64,000 nucleotides of DNA from Sphingobacteriales bacterium (GTDB taxonomy: Bacteria > Bacteroidota > Bacteroidia > Sphingobacteriales > Sphingobacteriaceae): the NCBI GenBank assembly GCA_014763615.1, contig JACXVB010000011.1:27435-91434 (forward strand). Direction: 5' to 3'. Shown in pieces: positions 24,501 through 32,617 of the stretch; the stretch's first letter is position 1, and the number at the start of each line of letters is the position of its first letter. The notes beneath the pieces were generated by a model. It searched no databases, was not told the origin of the DNA, and worked only from the letters and a program-made list of their open reading frames with translations. A program made the translations under genes and the position numbers.

Positions 24501-27332
24501 GAACTGCTTTTTTGTAATTCAGTTTTGTTTGAAGTAATAACCAATGGTTTGAGTTCAACTGATATTGAATCATTTTATGCCTATGTACTCAAACTTCATA
24601 GCGAACTTCCGGCAGATAAAGAACTTTCATACACAGGAATACCTTGGTTGTACGTGCCTGCTTTACAGGCATTCCAATTGCCATCAGCTGTATATTGCCC
24701 GGATAGTTTATCGAATCTGCCTGCAGACAAGTACAAAGCAGTTTGCCCCGTAATTGAAGCAATAACTAATGAATACACGGCTCATTCCATCTCTTTACCC
24801 CTTATTGAGAAGTTTTCTTTAGGTTGTAAGAAAGGGGCAATTGCAAAGCTCATTGCAAAATCATCGAAGCATTCTATCGAACAGTCAAATGATTTTCTTG
24901 ATTGGGCTTCCAAAAACGGAGATAATTCTCTTTTGGAGTTACTACAATTTCAAAAAGAAGATGCTGAAATAGCGTTTAATCATGTTGCCAGCTGTAAGAC
25001 ATACTACACAAATGACAAAGAATTAATTGCTTTGATTGATGGTAGCCCCAATGGAAAAAGCACCCTGAACTTGTTGCCATCTGAACTTTACGATAAAACA
25101 AGGTCAAAGATAGGTTTAATAGAAGGTGAACAGCTAATTAACCACTTACTTGAAATTGGATTCGCAACCTTATCATTTGTAACGCATGTTCGCAAAGTTA
25201 AGAATGAGGATACAGGTAGGCTTTTTGTTCAAAAGTTAGGAAGTATTGATTTGTCTTCTGAAATAGTCTACAATAAGGAGAGTGCTGAACATTTATTGTT
25301 TGAGTTGATAATTGATTTGGGAAAGGAGGATGACAAGTATTTTGATTCGTTAATCTCTAAAATCACAATTGATGGGCATGGTCTTTCAAAGAAAAATATT
25401 TCAGATGAAGTTGTGTTTCGTTTTGCTGCTACGGATACAATAGCTGAGAGGCGTTACGTTTTGAAGTTATCTGAAATTCTACCTTCTTACAAGGATGAAT
25501 CCGCTGCATTAACAAAGGTTATTGGAAACTTTGTCGACATAAAAAATACCGGGTCGTTAAGAAAGGTTTTTAAAACATCTCAGAAGAGAACAGAGGATAT
25601 TTTCAATGAGCTTCATTCAATACAGCTCGATTGTTTATCGCCTCAACAAGTAATGTTCTTGTTATTGTACCAGGAAGACAAGCCAAAATTTGATTTCAAA
25701 AAGGGTAAGCCTGATTTCAGTGAGTATTATTTTGAAACGAATAGGACTGAATACGAAACACAGTGTATGGATTTTATTTCGTTGCTATTTGCTCATAAGT
25801 ACCCCTACTTTAAAGGGCGGTTTCATTTTAAAGACCTGACATTTCAAAATACAATCTTGGATAGTGATTATGCTATAGAAAAAGAGTTAGCTCCTGCATG
25901 GCTTCAGAAATGGATGAACGATGAGGAAAAGGAATCGAAGTTGTCATTTCTAAATCTCTTAGGTTTAAATAAAGCCGATAGTCCTATTTTGTTGCTCCGC
26001 AAAGGGCTTGCTGAGAGAAATAGAGAAATTTTTCAAAAGGGCTTGGTGAATTTGGATAATCCCATTTTGTTGGGTAATACAATGCAATGGTTGCTAAGAT
26101 TACAGACTGAAAAGGAGACTAAGTACGATAAAATATTCCTCAAAGATTTATATGCTAAACTTGAAGAAAAGAAGCTGCTGGGTATAGATGTTCCTTTGGC
26201 AGTGATGGTTGATTTAAATCCTGAATCTTATAAATTGGTAGTTAAGACTGAGGATAGCATTTTCCATACTTTGAATGCTGGTTGGGGGGATTATTCGGCA
26301 GAGATATTTGCCTCAATTATTGAATCTGCCGGACATGTTATTGATGATGTATTGCCCGAGAGCCTACACAAGTTTGTGAAATCAACTAATGAGAAAACTC
26401 TTATTGCAACGGATGGTGAAAAGATATTAGGAAATAGCACCCTCTTTTCAGAGCCGTATTATACGAAATGGCAGCATAGTGTTCAGTATCCTATTTACAT
26501 CTATAATGGTGAATTATTGCCTAATAAGATAACTTATAGCAAAATATTCACAAAGTGCATTTTTCAAGGCAAGGTTTCCGTTGTGAGTAATACATACTGT
26601 GTCACATCTGATACAGCAGATGAACTGCCTTATCCGTTGAAAGGGGTTCTTCCAAATGATATTTATACTGATCTAATTAGAGTAAAGGATGAGTATCAGA
26701 ATAAAAAACACAAGGAGCAATATGAAGTAAGTTATTCAAATGAAGAAGCGAATGCACTTAAACGACTATTTGGTGATGAAATACCTCGTGGTTTTCATAA
26801 AGACCTGAATCTTGCTTCCCTAATCAAAGGTTTGATTTATTTGTCATGCAACGGTTATGACGTAACGGAAGCTGAGGAGAAATTGAAGAATACACACGAA
26901 TATTCACAATTATATCCGGTTTATAAGGCAGGTGTTGATAGAGAAATTACAAATGCTCTTAAAATTAAATGCAGGTCAGCTAAGTCTGGTTTGCTATACC
27001 TCCGTGCATCAAGTTGGCAGGAATTGGAGAACTCAAATACCTATTTGTATATACTTACAGGCAATGATAATACTGATTGCCGATTATGTACTACCAGAGA
27101 AGAGGTCATACGAGATTCTAAAGCTGATTACAGGGTTTTAAGAATCGAGGCAGGGAATGGGGTATCAGATATTGATGATATTATTGAAGGTAAGTTTGAT
27201 CCTGAAAATCTTTGGTTGATTATTCGTATGACAGACAAAAAGGAGTATAAGGCAATTTTTGAGAAAATTAGAAACAGTGAATCCAGTGATACGATCTGGA
27301 ATGTCAATATTGGTAACGAATCTGAAGATTAA
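21600..27332 (+). CDS. Giant sacsin/Hsp90-type GHKL ATPase protein
   Basis: A 1910-residue protein. Residues about 8-105 and 128-215 are a tandem duplication (RFIGRCILTERGNLILGDII against NRFYGRCVQLESGQKMLNDI), each a small beta domain. Residues about 235-420 form a Hsp90/sacsin-like ATPase: N box FELLQNADD (E262, N266, D268), VMHNGVPF (290-296) and the lid glycines in TGYKGIGFKS (G320-S328). The remaining about 1400 residues are helical with no family I recognise, ending in a small alpha/beta domain (YLYILTGNDN onward). Sacsin-like ATPases occur in several bacterial defence loci. Three base pairs separate it from the helicase gene. Confidence 0.8.
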   Translation: MNAKQRIEAFLKENNIKGNRFIGRCILTERGNLILGDIISKDGHVQLLKANGDRITINATNSTFEFLEGKFYEFSVYIPAPNANGKSIVVLDLQFNLPSESDINSKDIILKAKRESQSKVSLADYLLRSNVANNRFYGRCVQLESGQKMLNDIISKSEGNLLLRDDGDRLSIYISNIDFDFEADQYYEFSIRVFYKGVNRDEIISVEMNENLPVKLDINPYREITRLRYERLDNPEANRMIAHLMQEIGKGLYSSKQRMIFELLQNADDTPAGDIVSFHIDAYYDYFLVMHNGVPFNQDDVEAITSAAESTKRNDKKKTGYKGIGFKSVFTDSEEVIIKSGGFLFTFKRNHTAYNNFDTFYFGKKRYQEYPALLEEDKLKYAKQRRTFNGNTDIPWQLIPIWLEELPRELNESRLARYNNNVGFAIKFGREKVQDYLEAVNYFVEKPHFMLFLRHVNLFKSFKNAVTVRKSGEEIVTIEKITLNGENLKLIYYKHLIDDIPVNDKALSEEGIAIYKKEKVNEYGEVSHYFSSDEEGKQVIESIPPKLAAFEVTSISFAAPIINGNISCEPAYLTGKAFSSFYTYLPMKETRIQLPFLVNADFVPSSNREELQGDNQWNEYVISKIAFNHIRFLRQIANQSIESGRFEHEYLSLLLSKLLEDDSSIQLLIGKYNDVYAQSLQVVPFVISDKETLITISEVILDATGISDVLGSNLFYQIAATEKHLPHPSINAKYLNYAYLQIDKYSSINLIGDLSEEGNLEVLKQELSALESKKYLNFVKWLNEFCQLYVEDSEWVLSFPFIVVDGICLSFNDILTVDDIFIRSYRTRPIENILAKLGFKLSSFYIDDYKYLFEKSWHIDSYLHKDIKLYERIASNTNLSLLSPTEKASLISFISSLKGIGEVKFANSLPLFNTQVEKVGLKPLASLITNKCEGLPKWLLKFVINEEEENALSQEFRNYLIDESNILELLFCNSVLFEVITNGLSSTDIESFYAYVLKLHSELPADKELSYTGIPWLYVPALQAFQLPSAVYCPDSLSNLPADKYKAVCPVIEAITNEYTAHSISLPLIEKFSLGCKKGAIAKLIAKSSKHSIEQSNDFLDWASKNGDNSLLELLQFQKEDAEIAFNHVASCKTYYTNDKELIALIDGSPNGKSTLNLLPSELYDKTRSKIGLIEGEQLINHLLEIGFATLSFVTHVRKVKNEDTGRLFVQKLGSIDLSSEIVYNKESAEHLLFELIIDLGKEDDKYFDSLISKITIDGHGLSKKNISDEVVFRFAATDTIAERRYVLKLSEILPSYKDESAALTKVIGNFVDIKNTGSLRKVFKTSQKRTEDIFNELHSIQLDCLSPQQVMFLLLYQEDKPKFDFKKGKPDFSEYYFETNRTEYETQCMDFISLLFAHKYPYFKGRFHFKDLTFQNTILDSDYAIEKELAPAWLQKWMNDEEKESKLSFLNLLGLNKADSPILLLRKGLAERNREIFQKGLVNLDNPILLGNTMQWLLRLQTEKETKYDKIFLKDLYAKLEEKKLLGIDVPLAVMVDLNPESYKLVVKTEDSIFHTLNAGWGDYSAEIFASIIESAGHVIDDVLPESLHKFVKSTNEKTLIATDGEKILGNSTLFSEPYYTKWQHSVQYPIYIYNGELLPNKITYSKIFTKCIFQGKVSVVSNTYCVTSDTADELPYPLKGVLPNDIYTDLIRVKDEYQNKKHKEQYEVSYSNEEANALKRLFGDEIPRGFHKDLNLASLIKGLIYLSCNGYDVTEAEEKLKNTHEYSQLYPVYKAGVDREITNALKIKCRSAKSGLLYLRASSWQELENSNTYLYILTGNDNTDCRLCTTREEVIRDSKADYRVLRIEAGNGVSDIDDIIEGKFDPENLWLIIRMTDKKEYKAIFEKIRNSESSDTIWNVNIGNESED

Positions 27333-27335
27333 AAT

Positions 27336-29117
27336 ATGCAAATACCCAATCAGCAGCATATTGAGTTTTACGAATGGCAGATAAATGTCATTGAAGAAGA
27401 ATGGGAGAGGTACGCCAACACTTCAATGAAGTTACTCATTCAGGAAAAGCGTCTGTTTGTTGGCCGAATTTGGGGGCTGCAGGAGTCACATGGTAATGTT
27501 GTACTTCGCTTTAAAGCAGGTTTAGTTCCAAGAATGAAACAACCCTACATTCTATGCATGGTAGGGGCTGAGGCTCCAGCCAATTCTTCTGATTGGGATT
27601 TCACTTACTTACAATTCAGAATATCTGACAATCCAAGGCTAAGTGGTTTCAATACCGAAATAAAGACTATAAACTACCTCAAATCCGATGATGCAAAATG
27701 GTCTTATATTCTGGTGAATGGATTTGAGCAGAAATTACTCAGTCAGATTAAAGATAATTATTTGAGCAAGGGCCATCATCCTCTTGTAGTAGTGGCCGAG
27801 TCTGATCCACTTATTGACTATTTGATAAATCTGAAAGACTTTGTTCTAAAAAATCCTTTTGATGGCATTCTCAATTTAGATGTAACAGTCAATGAACAAG
27901 AATGGTCACCCAAATCATTGGACAATAGTAAATCAGTAACTACAACAGTCATTGATTTATTGGATAGGCACAAAACCATTTTAATTCAAGGCCCTCCAGG
28001 TTCTGGAAAATCACATTTAGCGGCTGAAATCTGCGAACAGTATCTTTCAAAGGAGTTGTCTATATGCGTAACAGCCCTGACCAATAAGGCTTTGATGGAA
28101 ATAGCAGATAAAGATGGATTAAACGCACCGCTTGACCAGGGAAAAGTGTCCAAAACGAATTTGTCATCAGATGAATTTAAGCTTATACCCAAATTAAAAC
28201 CGGTCGATGATTTAGCCCCGATACAAGGTGAACTTTTACTATCTACCTATTATAAGTTATCTCAAAAGCAAGCCGAATTAGTAGCCGGTAAAAAGCGATT
28301 TGACCTATTGATCATTGAGGAGGCTTCACAAGCGTATTTGGCTACCATTGCAATGTTTAGTTCTATCGCAAAAAAGTTATTGATTATTGGCGACCATAAG
28401 CAGCTTACCCCAGTTGTAAAGCAAAAGGAACAGGCTTATAAAATACACCCTGAGATAGATGGCGTAATCAAAGGCCTTGAAACATTTGCTTTTAATAACA
28501 ATGACATTTCTAATCGCTTGACTTTTACACGTAGGTTGACATCAGAGGCTGCAAATCTTACGGCTGTTTATTATCAAAATACTTTGAAAAGTATTTCAAA
28601 AGACGAAGGAAATACAAAATTCACTTCCCGGTATTTTGATATGTTTCACTCAAATGGTGGTATTTCAATTGCTAAGCTGATAGCTTCTATGCCAGGTTTC
28701 ACCGAAAAGGATGTAATTCGTTTTATTTGTCAAATTGGTCATGAAATACTCAGCAGTAATAGCAAAATTGAGATTGCTCTTTTATCGCCCTATATAAAAG
28801 TCGAATCAGGCTTATACGAACAATATAGCCGTTTGTCATCTGATTACAGCAGGGTAACTTTAAATACTATCCATAAAATTCAAGGTCTTACAACGGATGT
28901 AACCATTCTATATCTACCATTGAATAATCCATCCTTTGATCTGGATGCTAACCTTTTTAACGTTGCAACGAGCCGTGCTAAAAAGGGGACATTGATTGTA
29001 ACTTACAAACAAATTGAGTTACTGACTGGAGCATCTCCGGAAACTATGACGTTTATTCATAGATGTCAGGATGTTTCACCTCAATTCGATTTGGCATTTA
29101 AAAAGTTCATTGAATAA
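27336..29117 (+). CDS. SF1 UPF1/DNA2-like helicase
   Basis: A 593-residue superfamily 1 helicase. An N-terminal beta domain (about 35-110, RLFVGRIWGLQESHGNVVL) faintly resembles the duplicated N-terminal domain of the giant ATPase. The motor has motif I QGPPGSGKS (G219-S226), motif II IIEEAS (E328, E329), motif III IGDHKQLTP, an Arg motif LTFTRRLTSEA, motif V TIHKIQGLTTD and motif VI NVATSRAKKG, the pattern of UPF1/DNA2-like 5'-3' helicases. No nuclease domain is visible. It is last in the Argonaute operon and probably remodels the nucleic acid selected by Argonaute; that role is inferred. Confidence 0.9.
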   Translation: MQIPNQQHIEFYEWQINVIEEEWERYANTSMKLLIQEKRLFVGRIWGLQESHGNVVLRFKAGLVPRMKQPYILCMVGAEAPANSSDWDFTYLQFRISDNPRLSGFNTEIKTINYLKSDDAKWSYILVNGFEQKLLSQIKDNYLSKGHHPLVVVAESDPLIDYLINLKDFVLKNPFDGILNLDVTVNEQEWSPKSLDNSKSVTTTVIDLLDRHKTILIQGPPGSGKSHLAAEICEQYLSKELSICVTALTNKALMEIADKDGLNAPLDQGKVSKTNLSSDEFKLIPKLKPVDDLAPIQGELLLSTYYKLSQKQAELVAGKKRFDLLIIEEASQAYLATIAMFSSIAKKLLIIGDHKQLTPVVKQKEQAYKIHPEIDGVIKGLETFAFNNNDISNRLTFTRRLTSEAANLTAVYYQNTLKSISKDEGNTKFTSRYFDMFHSNGGISIAKLIASMPGFTEKDVIRFICQIGHEILSSNSKIEIALLSPYIKVESGLYEQYSRLSSDYSRVTLNTIHKIQGLTTDVTILYLPLNNPSFDLDANLFNVATSRAKKGTLIVTYKQIELLTGASPETMTFIHRCQDVSPQFDLAFKKFIE

Positions 29118-29442
29118 GGCAGTTTCCAGTCGCCTTATTAGATGAAATACAAAAGCAAGGTGTTCGTTCCTCACGAATTTATTGAACCCACCCGGCCAAC
29201 GCACAAGCACGGCTAATGCAGTGGCTAACCCACAACGCCAACCCGTCCACTGCATCTATGGTGTTGCCGCCATTTTTAACTGTCATACTTTTTGTGGCTA
29301 TGCTCCCCACGCTTTTGGCACATTGCTGTTCCGCTTCGCTACACAGCCAAAGAGCCAAGCCAACACAAGCATAGCAACAAAAAGACGCTTCACTCCAACC
29401 ACCACCACCGTTCCGCTTATGCCAGTATAAAAATTGGCGGAA

Positions 29443-29554
29443 GCTACTTAAACATAATGTTGCCTTATGTGTTCGCTTCGCACAGCCTTTTGCCATCGCT
29501 TATGCAAGCATCCAACCGCACAGGCTGTCACATAAGAACATTATGTTAAGTAGC
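29443..29554. repeat. Long imperfect palindrome, about 112 bp
   Basis: The outer arms are 29443-29471 (GCTACTTAAACATAATGTTG...) and 29529-29554 (...ACATTATGTTAAGTAGC), about 25 bp paired with small bulges. An inner stem ACAGCC/GGCTGT (29482-29487, 29523-29528) is offset by an unpaired 10-nt segment in the left arm. The layout, an outer stem, extrahelical bases, an inner stem and a loop, resembles folded single-strand recombination sites such as integron attC, but no integron integrase is present. Confidence 0.55.
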
Positions 29555-29902
29555 CAACACCATAGCACTTTTTATCAAAAGTGTAGCCGTGCTTTTTGCC
29601 AACGCACCCCACCCGCAGAACCCCTGCACCCCGCCACCCTTTCAGCGGTGCAGAAAAAAATAAAGCATGATTTGTTTTATGGCCATGTGCTTGCGGTCAG
29701 TTCATTCTCTTCGCCTCCATTACGTTCAGGCGTTCCGTTCATTCCGCTTCTCTTCATTCACTACACTATCCTTCACTTCATTTCGTCTCCGTTCATTTCA
29801 CTCACCTCAGCACCGCACGGCAAAAGCAATTCCTTCTCTACGTTTCGCAAAGCAACCGCACTGGCTTTTCGTGTCATGGCATTTGCTTAACCCACGCTGC
29901 AA

Positions 29903-29935
29903 GGGCTTTTGTGTTTGGATAATTTACAAAAGCCC
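29903..29935. repeat. Perfect 10-bp stem hairpin
   Basis: GGGCTTTTGT (29903-29912) pairs exactly with ACAAAAGCCC (29926-29935) around a 13-nt loop. There is no following T-run, so it is not a standard terminator. It may be a folded DNA or RNA element in this structured zone. Confidence 0.4.
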
Positions 29936-30089
29936 CCAATGCTTCTAAGCAAATTGCTCATGCCACTCCAAGCCGCCAACCCGTTTTGCTTCACTCCGTT
30001 ACGTCATTGCATTTGCCCTTGACCCACCGCACAATTGAAAGCGGTATGCTTTATTTTTTCTGCGACATGTTTACCCCATTGCCGACCCA

Positions 30090-30305
30090 CTAAAATCCGT
30101 ATCCTTCAAACCACGTATCTACCTCCTGAACGGATCTGAGTAATACTTCTCCTTCAACCGGAAATCCCTCAATCTGATTGGTGATTTTGATTTGATGACC
30201 TTCATTGATTTGGTCTTTCATTGTCCTTTTTAATTCCTCAAAAATGTAAGGTTGTCCGTTCTCCAATGGAGTTAGGATTGATTGTTTGTTGTAATTGTAA
30301 ACCAT
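30090..30305 (-). CDS. Small hypothetical protein
   Basis: A 71-residue minus-strand frame (MVYNYNKQSILTPLENGQPY...) with balanced, soluble composition and an ordered strand-helix pattern (PYIFEELKRTMKDQINEG, then EGEVLLRSVQEVDTWFEGYG). Its Lys/Glu/Asn content contrasts with the low-complexity frames around it, which supports a real gene. No family recognised. It stands alone in the structured accessory zone of the element. Confidence 0.5.
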   Translation of the reverse strand: MVYNYNKQSILTPLENGQPYIFEELKRTMKDQINEGHQIKITNQIEGFPVEGEVLLRSVQEVDTWFEGYGF

Positions 30306-30636
30306 AGTTATAAAGTTGTTTATTATAAATATGTCGGAATTGAAGGAAAATCACTTTTTATCAAAAAATATTTTGGAAGCCCACTTTTAAAAAATAAAAA
30401 AGGCAGCAAAGTTAGGGCGGCACGCACAAGCCCACGCTGATAAAAAACCAAAAGACTACGGCATAAACACAAGGCCAACGCACAAGGCTATCATTTATTC
30501 CGTTTCCTTTTGGTTTTTTGCCCTTGCCGCCCTGTCAAATGGCTTTCTTTTTTCTTTTTTTTTCCGGTTTTTTTTCTGTTTTCTTTTAAAAATGTGTGCG
30601 AAGCGTAGCGGAGCAAAATTTTAAATCCCTACGTGT
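30306..30636. other. Structured leader region upstream of the DUF6943-like gene
   Basis: This 330-bp gap has no gene. It contains nested inverted repeats at 30415-30532, T-rich tracts at about 30541-30590, and the AT-rich start region of the minus-strand small ORF. It may hold a non-coding RNA or a cis-acting DNA structure. Confidence 0.4.
30415..30532. repeat. Nested inverted repeats, possible ncRNA or DNA structure
   Basis: GGGCGGCA (30415-30422) pairs with TGCCGCCC (30525-30532), and AAAAAACCAAAAG (30442-30454) pairs exactly with CTTTTGGTTTTTT (30507-30519). Both arms share one axis, giving a 118-nt structure with an internal loop, and the apical loop carries AAGGCCAACGCACAAGGC. It is comparable in size and design to the palindrome at 29443-29554. 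Confidence 0.5.
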
Positions 30637-31062
30637 ATGCAGTCAGCAAAAGTTCAAACGTACAGCCCCAAAAATGAAGTTTCGCAGCACTCATTTTTCA
30701 TTCTCTGTAAAGGCTTAAATAGCGGTAAGCCTCTGGAGCAGCCAACCGCCAACTGTTTTGTAATGTCATGCGAAAGCAAAGCAGAAATGAAGCGTTATTA
30801 TTGGCTTTGTTTCGGTTTATGGCAGTCAAAAGCATTTCATCCTCACTTGTGCGGCTCAGTCATTCCATTTTTACGCATCAATGATTTTAGAAAGGTTTTT
30901 GCAGAGGCAGCAGCCCAGGCAATCGGCAACGAACCAAAGGAACGAAAAATGGTTTCCGACCTTCAAAAGTTGCAGCAGCTTGAAAAGCTATACAAGCAAA
31001 ACTTGCTTCTAATAGCTGATGCAAAAAGGGCAGTGTTTTACAAGTTCATGCGGAGGCGTTAA
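30637..31062 (+). CDS. DUF6943-like small protein
   Basis: A 141-residue protein. Its central part (FILCKGLNSGKPLEQPTANC then KRYYWLCFGLWQSKAFHPHL, then CGSVIPFLRI) matches my memory of the DUF6943 family of Bacteroidota, small proteins common in mobile elements with no known function. The C-terminal part is a basic helix (LQKLQQLEKLYKQNLLLIA) ending in RRR, which may bind nucleic acid. It lies downstream of a strongly structured leader. A bidirectional terminator follows at 31160-31188. Confidence 0.65.
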   Translation: MQSAKVQTYSPKNEVSQHSFFILCKGLNSGKPLEQPTANCFVMSCESKAEMKRYYWLCFGLWQSKAFHPHLCGSVIPFLRINDFRKVFAEAAAQAIGNEPKERKMVSDLQKLQQLEKLYKQNLLLIADAKRAVFYKFMRRR

Positions 31063-31159
31063 TCGCTTCCGCCTGTTTCGCCTTTGTTCCGAGCATGAAG
31101 CAAGGTTAAAGGCAAGATGATTCGCCTCTAAGCGTAAAATAATGGCTGCTATGCCAACA

Positions 31160-31188
31160 AAAAAGCCCCGGATAAACCGAGGCTTTTT
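31160..31188. terminator. Bidirectional terminator between convergent genes
   Basis: AAAAAGCCCCGG (31160-31171) and CCGAGGCTTTTT (31177-31188) form a stem with one mismatch and the loop ATAAA. A and T runs flank the stem, so it can serve both the DUF6943-like gene and the convergent minus-strand gene that ends at 31212. Confidence 0.8.
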
Positions 31189-31211
31189 CAATGGAGCAGA
31201 TAATTCAATCC

Positions 31212-32018
31212 TTAGAAAATCTCCTGAATCTTCAACGCATTACCTGAGTTGAACAGGTAATAGTTGGAACCGACTTGCTGATAGAACTCAATTCCGATAC
31301 ACTGCAACACACTTGCATCAGCGGTAAGGGTTGGAGAACCCGGCAGGGTAGCAGTTACGACAGTTGAGGTTGCAACAGGTGAGAACAAATCAATGTAGCC
31401 GGAATACTGAACGTCTGAAAGTTCATTATTGGCTGCGTCAATCGGTTCGTAAACTCCAGTAGTGTCATTGTATTCAAAATCAGATACACAAGCCAAGGCA
31501 TTGATTAAGCGAAAATGAGTAGCACCAGCAGGAGCATTCACCAAGTTTGCAGGGTTAAAAGCCGGAACGGTTAAAGTACCACTGTCACGACCTGGAGTGT
31601 GGGACAGAGTGAACGGAGCAACAAATACACCTTCCAAGCTCACGTTTTTGTCAAACGCAAATCCGTTCAGGTACTGGCTTTGCTGCGAAATCAGAATTGC
31701 ACGGTAACCCCTTGCTTCAGTCTGATCTTCCAGATTGATTTTTTTCATTATCGCAGTGAGGCGACCTGTCATTTGAGGGTCACTCATTTGCTTAATGATT
31801 TGAGAAAGGGCAACCCGAACAGATTTACCGGCTGTTGCACAGCCTCCGAACTCGTTCATGTTTTCACGAGTACGTTCAAATTCGGGAGCAGTTAAGATTT
31901 GGTCACCATTGGGACCGCCTACAAGTCCTGCGAAGTCGCCTTGCAGTCCTTTGATTTTGAAATGTCGTACACCGCCCATTGTGCCGGAGTAACGAACGAG
32001 ACCAGTTTGTCTTGCCAT
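31212..32018 (-). CDS. Conserved Bacteroidota protein of unknown function (MARQTG type)
   Basis: A 268-residue protein beginning MARQTGLVRYSGTMGGVRHF, followed by DFAGLVGGPNG and FERTRENMNEFG. This N-terminal pattern (MARQxGxxxxxGTxGxxxF ... RTREN..EFG) recurs in many unannotated Bacteroidota proteins, in my recollection often near mobile elements. The C-terminal half is Thr/Ser/Ala-rich and beta-like (VVTATLPGSPTLTADASVLQ), as in surface or structural proteins. There is no signal peptide. Role unknown; a phage-like structural protein is one possibility without direct support. Confidence 0.7.
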   Translation of the reverse strand: MARQTGLVRYSGTMGGVRHFKIKGLQGDFAGLVGGPNGDQILTAPEFERTRENMNEFGGCATAGKSVRVALSQIIKQMSDPQMTGRLTAIMKKINLEDQTEARGYRAILISQQSQYLNGFAFDKNVSLEGVFVAPFTLSHTPGRDSGTLTVPAFNPANLVNAPAGATHFRLINALACVSDFEYNDTTGVYEPIDAANNELSDVQYSGYIDLFSPVATSTVVTATLPGSPTLTADASVLQCIGIEFYQQVGSNYYLFNSGNALKIQEIF

Positions 32019-32060
32019 TTTGCTATTTTTTTAAGAGTTTGAAAATTCAAATATCTTTAG

Positions 32061-32068
32061 CAAATTTA
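32061..32068 (-). promoter_or_regulatory. Probable -7 box for the MARQTG-type gene
   Basis: Read on the minus strand, this is TAAATTTG, an exact TAnnTTTG match, 42 bp before the ATG at 32018. No clear -33 TTTG lies at the usual distance. Confidence 0.35.
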
Positions 32069-32109
32069 CATTCTATTACATTGATTTACAGCAGTTTACG
32101 CAGTGCAAA

Positions 32110-32604
32110 ATGGTGCAATTCAAAGCATACGGACAAGCAATAATCAAAACACACCTCAAAATCACTAAAGTGGTTGATGGGGATGGTCTGTTTGTAGTGA
32201 ATCCATTCAATAAACAGGAAGAAGAAATTCGCTTCCTGGGCATTGATGCACCCGAAATAAGACGGTCTAAAAAGCTGCAACAGGATGAAAGAGAATCACA
32301 CTTACCCGGCCAGCTTCTGTTATTGTTGGGTAAGAAGTCAAAAGATTTTCTGAACTCAATTGCACCAGTTGGAACGTCTGTTACGATCCAACTTGAAAAG
32401 CCTCACAGCATTGATTCTTTTGGCCGTACACTGGCTTATGTGTTTCTTCCTGATGGTACATGCTTAAATGAATTGATGATTAAGGAGGGCTTTGCAAAGC
32501 CTTACAGCAGGTATTATTGTGAAGCGTTAGCAGATTTTCAACAAATCAATATATTTGCAAAGTCGAATCGAAAAGGACTGTACCAAACAGTCAACGACTT
32601 TTAA
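32110..32604 (+). CDS. Staphylococcal-nuclease-like (SNase) protein
   Basis: A 164-residue protein with the thermonuclease fold: KVVDGDGLFV (metal-binding Asp), IRFLGIDAPEIRRSKK (Asp and catalytic Arg region), DSFGRTLAYVFLPDG (second catalytic Arg in FGRTLAYV), and LNELMIKEGFAKPYSRY at the C-terminal helix. It would cleave DNA and RNA with Ca2+ if active. There is no obvious signal peptide, so it may act inside the cell. It is the last gene before the right attachment site and may be cargo or part of element biology. Confidence 0.88.
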   Translation: MVQFKAYGQAIIKTHLKITKVVDGDGLFVVNPFNKQEEEIRFLGIDAPEIRRSKKLQQDERESHLPGQLLLLLGKKSKDFLNSIAPVGTSVTIQLEKPHSIDSFGRTLAYVFLPDGTCLNELMIKEGFAKPYSRYYCEALADFQQINIFAKSNRKGLYQTVNDF

Positions 32605-32617
32605 TCAGAAGCACTAT

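Larger units (their letters stand above)
29118..30089. other. Structured non-coding region after the helicase gene
   Basis: About 970 bp, GC-richer than the preceding genes, with no convincing gene. Open frames here have low-complexity, His/Pro/Ser/Phe-rich translations that overlap on both strands. It contains a long imperfect palindrome (29443-29554), a 10-bp perfect hairpin (29903-29935), and recurring AACGCAC / CCCACCGC-like words. A short frame opening at ATG 29141 (MKYKSKVFVPHEF, then stop) might be a gene remnant. Confidence 0.5.

Noticed and set aside
29182..29948. Several 80-115-residue frames in both directions
   Set aside because: They overlap each other on both strands, with His/Pro/Phe/Ser-rich low-complexity translations; the DNA is better explained as structured non-coding sequence.
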